Shown in pieces: positions 1 to 7,809 of a stretch of 64,000 bases of DNA. The translations under genes and the position numbers were made by a program. The notes beneath the pieces were generated by a model. That model searched no databases and was not told where the DNA came from. It was given only the letters and a program-made list of their open reading frames with translations. Within the stretch, counting starts at the first letter, position 1. The number at the start of each line of letters is the position of its first letter. Source of the DNA: Leptospiraceae bacterium (GTDB lineage: Bacteria > Spirochaetota > Leptospiria > Leptospirales > Leptospiraceae); the NCBI GenBank assembly GCA_016708435.1, contig JADJFV010000033.1, forward strand, positions 62,001-126,000, given 5' to 3'.

Positions 1-2314
1 GACCGACAAAAAGTCCTGAGAATAAATACGATAGACTCGGATGATTGTTCCAATAAGAAAGAAGACTTCTTAGTAAATCTGGTTTTCGTAGTAATGGGCT
101 ATCAGAAGGAGTCACTCCACCGAGGGTAATATGATTTCCCCCCCCAGTGCCTGTATGTCTTCCATCTAACATGAATTTTTCTGTGCCGAGTCTTGTGAAG
201 TGTGCTTCTTCGTATAAAATTTCTGTATTTTTAACGAGAGTCTCCCAATCTTCTGTTGGATGAACGTTTACTTCTATTACTCCTGGATCTGGTGTGATTT
301 GGAATCTTTGCAAACGAATATCGTAAGGAGGTAGGTATCCTTCGATTAATACCGGTATGCCGAGCTCCGATGCAGTCAGTTCTACAGAGGAAACTAAATC
401 TAAGTATTCTTCCACATGATAGGTTGGAGGTAAGAATACAAATAGATTTCCATTTCTAGGCTCGACGCAAAGGGCAGTGCGAACCATTTCCCAGCTATCT
501 TCTTTTAAATTGAGATTTCTATTCTCCGCATACTTTTTATAAAGTGCGTCTAACTCGCTGTTAGTCCCGTCAGTTCTTTTTTCATTCTTAATATAGACTT
601 GTTGACGCTTGCTTACTTTATCATAAAAATTTTCCAGTTGTGCAGGTCTCGCAAAGCTAGAAGGCTCCTCTTCATAAAAATAACTTTCTGAATGAGGTAA
701 AGAGCTAAGTGGTAATCTAAATCCCATTGGGGAGTCACCCGGTAATAAATAGAGTCTATCTCTTTTTACATGCCACTTGCCAGAGCGCCAAACACGACTT
801 AGCCAGTCCCATTTAATTGGAAGCACAAAACCAGCCGTAGTTCCAAGTCCTGCTTCTAAAACACGACGTAGAGTTTTTCTTTCTTCCGTATCTTTTAAAT
901 TTCTTTTGAATGGATCCACATTTACAGGTAAAGTTCCTTCTTTCCATAGATAATAATAAACGTCTTCAAAGCCGGGTGCGACATGTTCGTCCGTTACCGC
1001 CAAATGCGTTGTTAGCCTACGAATAAATATCTCTGCATCTTCGGAAGTGTATTTTCCTTTTACTCTTTCATCTGCAATTAAATTTGGATCATTCCAGATT
1101 GCTTTCCCGTCTTTTCTCCAATAACAAGATAATGCCCAACGGGGAAGAGATTCTCCGGGATACCATTTTCCCTGTCCATAATGAAGTAATGGACCTGATG
1201 CGAATTTATCTTTTAGTTTATTAAATAATTCTATCGCATAATTCTTCTTAGTCGGTCCAAGAGCATCAGTGTTCCATTCTGCTCCTTCCATGTCGGACAC
1301 GGATACGAACGTAGGCTCGCCACCCATCGTGAGTCTAACATCATTGTCTTTTAAATCCTTGTCTACTTTTTGACCGAGTGCATAAATTTTATTCCACACT
1401 TCTTCTGTATATGGCTTTGTAACTCTTGGCTCTTCCTCTATTCTAGTAACAGACATTTCGAATTGAAGTTCAGCCTCTGCTCCTTTCTCAATTCCACCTG
1501 CTATCGGTGCGGCACTAGAAGGATTAGGTGTGCAGGCTAATGGTATATGCCCCTCCCCCGCAAAGAGTCCAGAAGTAGGATCAAGTCCAACCCATCCAGC
1601 TCCAGGTAGATACACTTCTGTCCAAGCATGTAAGTCGGTGAAGTCAACGGTAGTTCCAGAAGGTCCATCAATTGCTTTTACATCGGGAACCAGTTGAATG
1701 AGGTAACCAGAAGTAAACCGCGCAGCCAGTCCAATGTGACGGAGCATTTGCACGAGTAGCCAGGCACTGTCTCTACAAGATCCTTTCTTTAAAATCAAAG
1801 TCTCTTCACTTGTTTGAACTCCCGGCTCCATACGAATGATATAGCCGACTTCCGAATGAACGACTTGATTGATATAAACTAAAAAGTCTACTGTTCTTCT
1901 TTTGGTGAGGTCTAGTTTAGAAATTAAACTCTTTAGAAGATTTCCGTCTTCTTTAACTTGCAAATAAGGAAGTAATTCACTTTTTAAATCTTCTGTATAT
2001 TTGAATGGATATTCATCTGCATATTCTTCTAGAAAAAAATCAAATGGATTGATCACAGTCATCTCAGCAACTAAATCCACTTCTACTGTAAATTTATCTG
2101 CTTTCTCCGGAAAGACTAGACGTGCCTGATAATTGCCAAAAGGATCCTGCATCCAGTTGATAAAATGATCCCCTGGCTGAATCTTTAACGAATAGGCATG
2201 AATCGGCGTTCTAGCATGAGGCGCTGGTCTTAAACGGACGACCTGCGGGAAAATGGAAATAGGCTTTTTGTATTGATAATGAGTTTTATGATGTAAAGCT
2301 ACGCGTATTGACAT
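1..2314 (-). CDS. DUF2126 transglutaminase-like protein (C-terminus beyond left edge)
   Basis: I translated this by hand because it runs off the left edge; about 771 residues are present. After an N-terminal beta-rich region (start MSIRVALHHKTHYQY, typical of bacterial transglutaminase-like proteins) there is a cysteine-protease-fold core with the triad in view: Cys180 in KGSCRD, His229 in DLHAWTEV and Asp245 in GLDPTSG. From about residue 300 the sequence follows the long DUF2126 extension (MGGEPTFVS, YGQGKWYPGE, DGRHTGTGGGNH). Family members are about 1100 residues, so roughly one third is missing. No signal peptide is visible, so it is probably cytoplasmic. The biochemical role of DUF2126 proteins is not established; related ones often sit with alpha-E/circularly permuted ATP-grasp genes, which may lie outside this window. 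The ATG is the only sensible start. Family assignment is firm; function is unknown. Confidence 0.9.
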   Translation of the reverse strand, partial: MSIRVALHHKTHYQYKKPISIFPQVVRLRPAPHARTPIHAYSLKIQPGDHFINWMQDPFGNYQARLVFPEKADKFTVEVDLVAEMTVINPFDFFLEEYADEYPFKYTEDLKSELLPYLQVKEDGNLLKSLISKLDLTKRRTVDFLVYINQVVHSEVGYIIRMEPGVQTSEETLILKKGSCRDSAWLLVQMLRHIGLAARFTSGYLIQLVPDVKAIDGPSGTTVDFTDLHAWTEVYLPGAGWVGLDPTSGLFAGEGHIPLACTPNPSSAAPIAGGIEKGAEAELQFEMSVTRIEEEPRVTKPYTEEVWNKIYALGQKVDKDLKDNDVRLTMGGEPTFVSVSDMEGAEWNTDALGPTKKNYAIELFNKLKDKFASGPLLHYGQGKWYPGESLPRWALSCYWRKDGKAIWNDPNLIADERVKGKYTSEDAEIFIRRLTTHLAVTDEHVAPGFEDVYYYLWKEGTLPVNVDPFKRNLKDTEERKTLRRVLEAGLGTTAGFVLPIKWDWLSRVWRSGKWHVKRDRLYLLPGDSPMGFRLPLSSLPHSESYFYEEEPSSFARPAQLENFYDKVSKRQQVYIKNEKRTDGTNSELDALYKKYAENRNLNLKEDSWEMVRTALCVEPRNGNLFVFLPPTYHVEEYLDLVSSVELTASELGIPVLIEGYLPPYDIRLQRFQITPDPGVIEVNVHPTEDWETLVKNTEILYEEAHFTRLGTEKFMLDGRHTGTGGGNHITLGGVTPSDSPLLRKPDLLRSLLSYWNNHPSLSYLFSGLFVG

Positions 2315-2400
2315 GATTTTTCCTATGATCTGAATCTTTCTATATAAGTATGCAAAATTTGGACTTACTTAGATTAAATTTGGTAAAAAAAGAAAGATTA

Positions 2401-2430
2401 CCACGGATGAACACAGATGGACACGGATAG
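2401..2430. repeat. Short quasi-tandem extragenic repeat (CACGGATGAACACAGAT type)
   Basis: Three imperfect units of the form GGA(T/C)GAACACxGAT / GGACACGGAT stand in tandem in the gap between the transglutaminase-like gene and its neighbour. This simple extragenic pattern is common in many bacterial genomes and can be misread as peptide. The rest of this 290-base gap is taken up by a dispersed repeat copy and AT-rich sequence with no gene seen. Confidence 0.5.
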
Positions 2431-2440
2431 GATTACTCCT

Positions 2441-2602
2441 GTCACCTCGAACACGCGAAGGGAAGGACGCTTCCAAGCACAGGTTGGAAAAATCGTGAGA
2501 GGTCTATCAACCTTAATACTATAGTTCTAAGCAAAATAGACCTTGCGTCGGCGTTGGCTCGCGTGCAAGCGAAGGGAGGACGGTAAAGCTGTTCGAGGTG
2601 AC
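2441..2602 (+). repeat. Dispersed inverted-end repeat, copy A
   Basis: The element begins GTCACCTCGAACA and ends TGTTCGAGGTGAC, an exact 13-bp terminal inverted repeat. Inside, CGTGAGAGGTCTATC and AAGCAAAATAGACC are partly complementary, giving a nested hairpin. It lies three bases beyond the stop codon of the exported DUF5683-like gene. Copies with the same ends and core occur at 5121-5281, 32581-32710 and 33940-34059. It has no coding capacity; the open frame across it is spurious. It resembles REP/MITE-like palindromic elements, but I cannot name a described family. Confidence 0.8.
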
Positions 2603-2605
2603 AGC

Positions 2606-3442
2606 TTAAAACCGAAATTCGTAGTTTACTTCGTAGTAAGTTTCTCGACTGACGCCATTCGCGGTTGGAGCAAAGGCTTGGCGCGGCGAGGCATTAAAAT
2701 TCCAATCTCCAAAGGCTGCTTTTTTGCCAATGGTTGTATTGGCGTTTGGATTAGCTTTTTCCCATTTATAACCTAAATAGAAAGAATGCATTAGCTGAAT
2801 TGCATACACAATCGCCAATCCTTGGATTGCATTATTGCCAATGGTGGAAGCGCTAGAATAAGGTCCAAAATTTTGTGCACCAGTATAAGCAGCGATTAAA
2901 AATTTCGTTGTGCTATCGACATTAGTAGCAGCTGCAAGAACATAGAATGTTGTAGCAGTTTCCTTTTGATAGTTTTTTTCAGAGGCTTGAAATCCCTGGA
3001 AACTACTAGCAGCATAGCCTGCTGCTCCAAGGACTCCTACAAATGCTAACGCTGCATACCATTTGTTTCCTGCTTTCCATTGTCCCCATCCTGGAACGAC
3101 TGCTGACCTCATAAAAAGCGTATACCTATTTTCAGGGATAACAACTGCCACTTTTTTTCTTTTTTCAGGAGGAAGCTTACTTTCTTCTTCGTCGATGATT
3201 TTTTTTAATTCTTTTGCATCTTTTACATCTCTGTAAGAAACTTTTAAAATATCGTTTTTCTGCAATTCAATTGCTTTACCGAGGTCATCGTTCATTCTCA
3301 GAACATTAGCATCTTGGAATGTGATTTTACCATGAATTACTTCATGAGTGCGTAGAATTACAGTTTCTGCTAATAAGGAATACTGTCCGAGGAGAACAAA
3401 TAGAAATAATGTTTTCAACTTAAAGGAGTTTATTTTTATCAT
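2606..3442 (-). CDS. Exported DUF5683-like protein
   Basis: This 278-residue protein has an N-terminal signal peptide (hydrophobic FLFVLLGQYSLLAE, cleavage near residue 25) and a mature start resembling a small beta domain (VILRTHEVIHGKI). A Lys/Glu-rich linker follows (about 65-95), then the diagnostic AVVPGWGQWKAGNKWYAALAF motif near 115-135, typical of DUF5683-type membrane-associated proteins. A second hydrophobic stretch lies near 205-220 (GLAIVYAIQLMHSFYLGYKW). It is probably inserted in or attached to the envelope. It is transcribed alone, with a dispersed repeat directly after its stop. No enzymatic residues are evident and its role is unknown. Confidence 0.75.
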   Translation of the reverse strand: MIKINSFKLKTLFLFVLLGQYSLLAETVILRTHEVIHGKITFQDANVLRMNDDLGKAIELQKNDILKVSYRDVKDAKELKKIIDEEESKLPPEKRKKVAVVIPENRYTLFMRSAVVPGWGQWKAGNKWYAALAFVGVLGAAGYAASSFQGFQASEKNYQKETATTFYVLAAATNVDSTTKFLIAAYTGAQNFGPYSSASTIGNNAIQGLAIVYAIQLMHSFYLGYKWEKANPNANTTIGKKAAFGDWNFNASPRQAFAPTANGVSRETYYEVNYEFRF

Positions 3443-3574
3443 AATGAATTAGCCTTTTATCCTAATCTGTAAAACAAAGCGTATTGCAACCTTTATCTAT
3501 AGAAAGATCATATTTTAACCAATTTGATAAAAATAAAGAAATTTATTTACCATTCCAATTGAATAAATTTCAAT

Positions 3575-3603
3575 TTGACTTTATTTATTGAGAGATTTAT
3601 TGT
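3575..3603 (+). promoter_or_regulatory. Possible promoter for the lipoprotein gene
   Basis: TTGACT and TATTGT are separated by 17 bases, about 50 bases upstream of the lipoprotein start. This is a fair sigma-70-type match in a very AT-rich spacer, so chance similarity is quite possible. A second pair, TTGTAA and TAATAT with 17-base spacing, lies just downstream. Confidence 0.3.
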
Positions 3604-3651
3604 AAACAGTTAAGTAAGTTTGTAATATAAGTTAAATTAGGATTGCCCAGC

Positions 3652-4107
3652 ATGAAATATGTATTAATACTTTTTTTCTTTTTGTTCTCCTGTAAAGGTA
3701 AGATTGATAATGAATTAAAAGATTCCATTTTAAAAATCTTAGCTGAAAATCAAAAGGTGCACGTGCTTTTACTTGAGAAATCTGAGACTATTCCAGAGAG
3801 TAAAGCTCTGTTAATTTCCATAAAAGAAGCAAGGTCACTTGCCAGTAAAAACGAAGACATTCAAAAGCAACTAGATAAAATGGAATCCACGCTAACGAAT
3901 ATAAATTCTAAGGATAAAGAAGCATTTTTTGAATCTCTATCAAGTTTCTCGGAAATATTAACCGACATTTTAAAGGCAAATCAGATTCGAACCGAATACA
4001 ATAAATTCTATTGTCCTATGGTTGCAAAGTATTGGATCGCCAAAGGGGAAGTAGTGGAAAATCCTTATGCCCCTGAAATGCGAGAATGCGGAGAATTAGT
4101 AAAATAA
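3652..4107 (+). CDS. Small helical lipoprotein
   Basis: The product is about 151 residues, starting MKYVLILFFFLFSC: a short signal peptide ending in a lipobox-like LFSC, so the mature protein should be a lipid-anchored envelope protein. The rest is largely charged and helical (residues 20-105, heptad-like), with two cysteines near the C-terminus (YCPM and MRECGE). An in-frame TTG lies nine bases upstream, but the ATG is chosen because AGGA sits nine bases before it and the signal peptide then begins normally. I do not recognise a family. The next gene starts six bases after the stop, suggesting co-transcription. Confidence 0.7.
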   Translation: MKYVLILFFFLFSCKGKIDNELKDSILKILAENQKVHVLLLEKSETIPESKALLISIKEARSLASKNEDIQKQLDKMESTLTNINSKDKEAFFESLSSFSEILTDILKANQIRTEYNKFYCPMVAKYWIAKGEVVENPYAPEMRECGELVK

Positions 4108-4113
4108 ATTAAA

Positions 4114-5103
4114 GTGTCAACCTCAAATTCTGAACTACAAAACTGCTTTCTAGATACGAATGTATACCAGGTATGTCCTGGTAATTGTCGTTCTGTATTG
4201 TCTATCAATTCTGCATGGATGGGTAATTTTAAAAAGTTTTGCATTGCAGGCAATAAACTCAATGGCTTCATGCGGGGTGAAAATACATTTACAGTTGCAG
4301 TCAGTGCGTTTCTTCAGGCACAAGCAAAGGTAATTGATGAATTTGCGAACGAAGGTCCCGAAAAATTAGATTTAATTCGCTATTTCTTTGGAATCTGTGA
4401 GCCAGAAGAAGTGCAAGATTTAGTCGAGAAGATGAGCAATGAAACTCTCTACCAAATTTTAGAAATTGACTACGATAATTATCTCAAAGTGCGAAAGATG
4501 CTCGCAAAAAAGCCAGATGTAAATAACTACTTTGCACTGAAGAGTAGCAGATACTGGAAATTAGTCTCTAATCAAAGAATTTGTAATATGATTGTCTATC
4601 TAGTTCGTGAAAAACAACAACATAAACTAGCTTCTCAATTCTTACTTATTCTTCCTCCCGAAGTCATGTCCGACTTTGATAAATACACTGACTTAAGTGA
4701 AGATGATGAAAAAAATCTTTATTTAGCCCTGGAGGATAATATCTATAACCTCCCACTCATCTCACCTAAGATTTATGAGCATATGATGAATTTGTTTAAG
4801 GATGATATGGAGATATTTTTCATCTTGGATACTATGGGAGAGCTTGTAAAACGACGTGGACAAATAGATGACATCACAGGCTCTTTCATCAAGCACTTTA
4901 AAAAGAGCGGACAGAGACTTACAATTCAATGGATTTATTCCGAATTGTATGGTTTAGAATATGAACTTGTTGTTGAAGTTTTAGATCAACTCCGCGAGAA
5001 AGAATACATAAGCTCTTCCGAAAAAACAACTCTTCAATCTCTTCTTAAAACCGGCAGTCTAGATTACCTAAAAGAAATGAAAATGGAAATTTTAAACACA
5101 TAA
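4114..5103 (+). CDS. Unrecognised mainly helical protein, GTG start
   Basis: This 329-residue protein follows the lipoprotein gene by six bases and is probably in the same transcript. The GTG is the only upstream start that keeps the whole frame; a clear Shine-Dalgarno is lacking, and the first internal ATG is at residue 36. The N-terminus carries four cysteines in about 32 residues (QNCFLDTNVYQVCPGNC, then KKFC), a possible metal site. The remainder is acidic and helical, with a repeated helix-pair texture between residues 60 and 320 that loosely recalls FliG-like or ARM-type folds, without a diagnostic motif. There is no signal peptide or membrane segment, so it is likely cytoplasmic. I cannot assign a function. 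Confidence 0.7.
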   Translation: MSTSNSELQNCFLDTNVYQVCPGNCRSVLSINSAWMGNFKKFCIAGNKLNGFMRGENTFTVAVSAFLQAQAKVIDEFANEGPEKLDLIRYFFGICEPEEVQDLVEKMSNETLYQILEIDYDNYLKVRKMLAKKPDVNNYFALKSSRYWKLVSNQRICNMIVYLVREKQQHKLASQFLLILPPEVMSDFDKYTDLSEDDEKNLYLALEDNIYNLPLISPKIYEHMMNLFKDDMEIFFILDTMGELVKRRGQIDDITGSFIKHFKKSGQRLTIQWIYSELYGLEYELVVEVLDQLREKEYISSSEKTTLQSLLKTGSLDYLKEMKMEILNT

Positions 5104-5120
5104 TTAATATGAGTTCGACG

Positions 5121-5281
5121 GTCACCTCGAACAGCTTCACCGTGAGAGGTCTGTCTTGCTTCCCCCCGATGCGATTTTGCTCCAGCGCCTTCGCATACTA
5201 TCGTATTATTGTCGGATAGATTTCTCCATCCACCCATTTGCTTAGTCGCAAATCCTGCCGCCAAGCGATGTTCGAAATGAC
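5121..5281 (-). repeat. Dispersed inverted-end repeat, copy B (inverted)
   Basis: This has the same ends as copy A (GTCACCTCGAACA on the left, TGTTCGAAATGAC on the right with two substitutions). Read on the minus strand it aligns along its length with the copy at 33940: ATCGCTTGGCGGC near one end, AAGCAAG...AGACCTCTCACG near the other. It fills most of the spacer between two convergent genes, where it could act as a bidirectional transcription stop. The open frame on the minus strand across it is not a gene. Confidence 0.8.
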
Positions 5282-5310
5282 AGATAAGTCTTACATCGGA
5301 CTCATCTCCC

Positions 5311-6528
5311 TTATTTCTCAATTGTAAATTCTATGTCGCTGCCCTCGACTTTGCCTTGAAGAGAAGCCTGTTTGCATTCGCCTACCCAGAATTCTTTTGA
5401 GTCTGTTTTCTCAATGCGAAAGCCATTTGTGGTTAGCTTAACTGGATATGCTTTTCTCTGGTTGGCATCTCGACTGAATTGTTTTACTTTTATTTCTCGA
5501 TTGTTGATTCCAAAACGAAAGGTTCCATTATTATGAAAGTCGCCAGCTTTTTTTGCCATCCAGATATAATTTTTTCCATAGGTTAATGCACATTTGCTTC
5601 CATCATTGGATTTGATTTCTAATTCGGTTGCATCTGGCTCTGGAGGTGCGGGCGGCTTAATGGGAGTAGGCTCTGGTTCTGAGCTAGATTTTTCAAATGG
5701 TTTTAGTAATGGGAGTAACCCCTTTGCATCTCTTGCGCCTGACCATTTTCCGAGAGACTTACCGGTATTATCCAGAACAAAGAACATAGGAATTCCAAAG
5801 CTTCCGCTTCCTGTTGGAACTCTTCCGTATTCGTTATCACTTACTTTCCATGGAATGAATTTTTCTCTTAAGACAGCTTGCACTTCTGGTTTTGCAAATG
5901 CTTCCTTGTCCATGTAACGACAGGCGCCACACCAACTAGGCTCTGTGATGATTGCATAGATATTTAAGTTAGATGATTTTGCCTTTGCTGTGGCAGCTTG
6001 AAAATTTGCTTCCCAGTTGATTGGATCTGTGGTTCTAAATCCAATTTTCTTTTTGCCCTCTCTAATCTCAATCAGAATTTCTTTGGTAAATGTCTTAGGT
6101 GGATAACAAATGCCATTTTCTTTTTCTTCGCAGATTTGGGTTCGAATGCTCAAAGGAACTTTTGTAGTAGAGCCTTCTTTTTTAGTTCCTAGTTCAAATA
6201 TTTTAAAGGCAAACACACCGTTATCCTTTAAAACCATTTCATCTAATTTCTTAACACCTAGTGGTCTTTTCGTTTCTATTAACTGAAATCCTAAATCAGG
6301 AGCAAAACTAAACGTAGTAATAATTCCAATCGCATCTGCATTGGCATGACTCAAATACAGGTAATGCTTCGGCGGCAAATTAGCCTTTACCTCAAAGTCA
6401 ATCTCTCCCCCTGTCCTAAGAACGATTGGATTTTTAAAACTGAATTCCATTTTGGAATAGGGGTTTTCTTCTGAAAATAAATTAGGTGCAAAGAGTAAAG
6501 CTAGAAGTAGAAATAGTTTATGTATCAT
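5311..6528 (-). CDS. Periplasmic DsbD alpha-gamma type thioredoxin fusion
   Basis: This 405-residue protein has a signal peptide (MIHKLFLLLALLFAPNLFSEE). Residues about 25-160 resemble the DsbD N-terminal (alpha) domain, including the cysteine pair in QICEEKENGICYPPKTF (Cys133, Cys141). Residues 165-290 are a thioredoxin fold with CxxC in PSWCGACRYMDKE (Cys200, Cys203) and a cis-proline region GIPMFF. A proline-rich linker (about 295-310) leads to a C-terminal beta-rich domain of unknown type. The membrane electron-carrier (beta) domain of DsbD is absent, so reducing power must come from another membrane protein. It probably reduces periplasmic disulfides. The ATG is preferred over a TTG 12 bases upstream because GAGG then sits at a normal distance. 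Confidence 0.8.
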   Translation of the reverse strand: MIHKLFLLLALLFAPNLFSEENPYSKMEFSFKNPIVLRTGGEIDFEVKANLPPKHYLYLSHANADAIGIITTFSFAPDLGFQLIETKRPLGVKKLDEMVLKDNGVFAFKIFELGTKKEGSTTKVPLSIRTQICEEKENGICYPPKTFTKEILIEIREGKKKIGFRTTDPINWEANFQAATAKAKSSNLNIYAIITEPSWCGACRYMDKEAFAKPEVQAVLREKFIPWKVSDNEYGRVPTGSGSFGIPMFFVLDNTGKSLGKWSGARDAKGLLPLLKPFEKSSSEPEPTPIKPPAPPEPDATELEIKSNDGSKCALTYGKNYIWMAKKAGDFHNNGTFRFGINNREIKVKQFSRDANQRKAYPVKLTTNGFRIEKTDSKEFWVGECKQASLQGKVEGSDIEFTIEK

Positions 6529-6658
6529 ATTGCCTCGCAAGCGTTTCAGTCATTTGATTCTAAGTTTTCAGTTTTAGTCAATTCATTAATCAGCGTAGCG
6601 GCTATTTGAATCACTTTGACGTTAGGGAACCGTATTACATAAGAGCGACCTAAAAGGG

Positions 6659-6697
6659 ACATAGAAGCCACATAGAAGCCGAATTCGGCTTCTATGT
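6659..6697. promoter_or_regulatory. Palindrome with an extra half-site upstream of the WYL gene
   Basis: The half ACATAGAAGCC occurs twice in tandem. The second copy is the left arm of a perfect 28-bp palindrome (ACATAGAAGCCGAA and its complement) ending at 6697. Three half-sites in 39 bases, about 120 bases before the start of a WYL-type regulator, suggest an operator bound by a dimer. No T-tract follows, so it is less likely a terminator. The remaining spacer from 6529 to 6817 holds a TAGCGGCTA motif and no gene I can support. Confidence 0.45.
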
Positions 6698-6817
6698 CTC
6701 TCTTAGATTAGAGTAAGATTGGTTTTAGATAGAAAGGCAATTTAAGAGAGATGCATGAACTGCTTCATCAATTAAATTTCCCTTTACAAGAAGTCCATTC
6801 AGCTTTAAATTATCAGA

Positions 6818-7744
6818 GTGGAAATCGGACAAAAGCCTGATAAACTCAGTCATATCAAACAATCCTTAGAGCTTGGAAGCATCATTGCTTTTTCTGACGA
6901 TTATATTTCTTCCAATGAGATATTAACAAAATATAGTTTGTTCAGTGAAAAAAGTTTAAGCAAAGATGAATCAACAATCAAGCGAGCTATTAAAACGATT
7001 CATTCTTTTTTGAACTTAAAGATATTTGAATCAAAACCATCTTTCGGCTACAGACTGAAAAAAGAATTTAGGGATAATCGTGATTGGATTCTGCCTATTT
7101 TTACGCAATACCTTTTCATTTCAGAGTTAGAGTCCTTGAATTATTTCATGGAGCCGGTTTCCTTTCATTTAGATAGCAAATCACTTTATTATTTATACTT
7201 GTTCCAATGCGCAAAGAATAATAGAAAGACGATTCATTTTGAATACGTAAAATATTTAGAGAACGAACCAAAAATAAAATCCTTACAGGTTTATGCAATT
7301 ATACAAAGAGGAAGAAAGCTCTTTGTTATGGGACTTGATACACAAAATGGAGATGTGAGGCATTATATTTTCACGCAGATAACGAAAGTTATAAAAATTG
7401 ATCTAGAGAGTAATTATGATTTGCCTGACTCTGAATTTATTTCCAATTTTTATTCCGATAGCATCGAAGCGTATGAAGGTGTTCCTTCTCAAAAAGTGGT
7501 ATTGAAATTAAGCAAGAACTCAGAAACATTTCTAACAAAGGAATACTTCCATAAATCACAAAAATTCTATCGAGACAAGAACGACTGTCTACTTTTGGAA
7601 ATGTATATAAATAATGCCGAAGAACTATTCTCTCTTGTCTCCCGATTCATGGTGGATATTGAAATCATCGAACCTATTGCTTGGCGAGAAAAATATATAG
7701 ATAACATAAAAAACGCATTGCTTTTACATCAAAAAATTGGATAA
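6818..7744 (+). CDS. WYL-domain transcriptional regulator
   Basis: The product is 308 residues with an N-terminal winged-helix-like region (about 1-75: SSNEILTKYSLFSEKSLSKDESTIKRAIKTIH). A WYL ligand-sensing domain follows (about 130-215: LQVYAIIQRGRKLFVMGLD, with LFVMG standing where WYLVG usually is). A WCX-type C-terminal extension runs about 220-300. WYL proteins often control defence genes and can sense nucleic-acid ligands. It is followed after 65 bases by a helicase gene and then a nuclease gene, all on the same strand, so it probably regulates that cassette. The start is GTG; the next in-frame Met is near residue 107, too far in. A 29-codon frame beginning at 6751 overlaps the start, but I do not call it. 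Confidence 0.8.
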   Translation: MEIGQKPDKLSHIKQSLELGSIIAFSDDYISSNEILTKYSLFSEKSLSKDESTIKRAIKTIHSFLNLKIFESKPSFGYRLKKEFRDNRDWILPIFTQYLFISELESLNYFMEPVSFHLDSKSLYYLYLFQCAKNNRKTIHFEYVKYLENEPKIKSLQVYAIIQRGRKLFVMGLDTQNGDVRHYIFTQITKVIKIDLESNYDLPDSEFISNFYSDSIEAYEGVPSQKVVLKLSKNSETFLTKEYFHKSQKFYRDKNDCLLLEMYINNAEELFSLVSRFMVDIEIIEPIAWREKYIDNIKNALLLHQKIG

Positions 7745-7809
7745 GGGCAGTAACTGCTCTTAACAGAAGTAAAAAGTGTGGTATAATTGGGGAAAGTGAG
7801 GAAGATAGA

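Noticed and set aside
2543..2776. 77-residue open frame on the plus strand
   Set aside because: It lies across dispersed repeat copy A and the antisense of the DUF5683-like gene; composition is not protein-like.
5064..5321. 85-residue open frame on the minus strand
   Set aside because: It is almost entirely repeat copy B and the antisense of the upstream gene end.
5594..5917. 107-residue plus-strand frame
   Set aside because: Antisense of the thioredoxin-fusion gene; its glycine/serine-rich start reflects the proline-rich linker on the real strand.
6751..6840. 29-codon frame beginning ATG CAT GAA just before the WYL gene
   Set aside because: It is short, overlaps the WYL start in another phase, has no proper ribosome site, and there is no independent evidence of coding.
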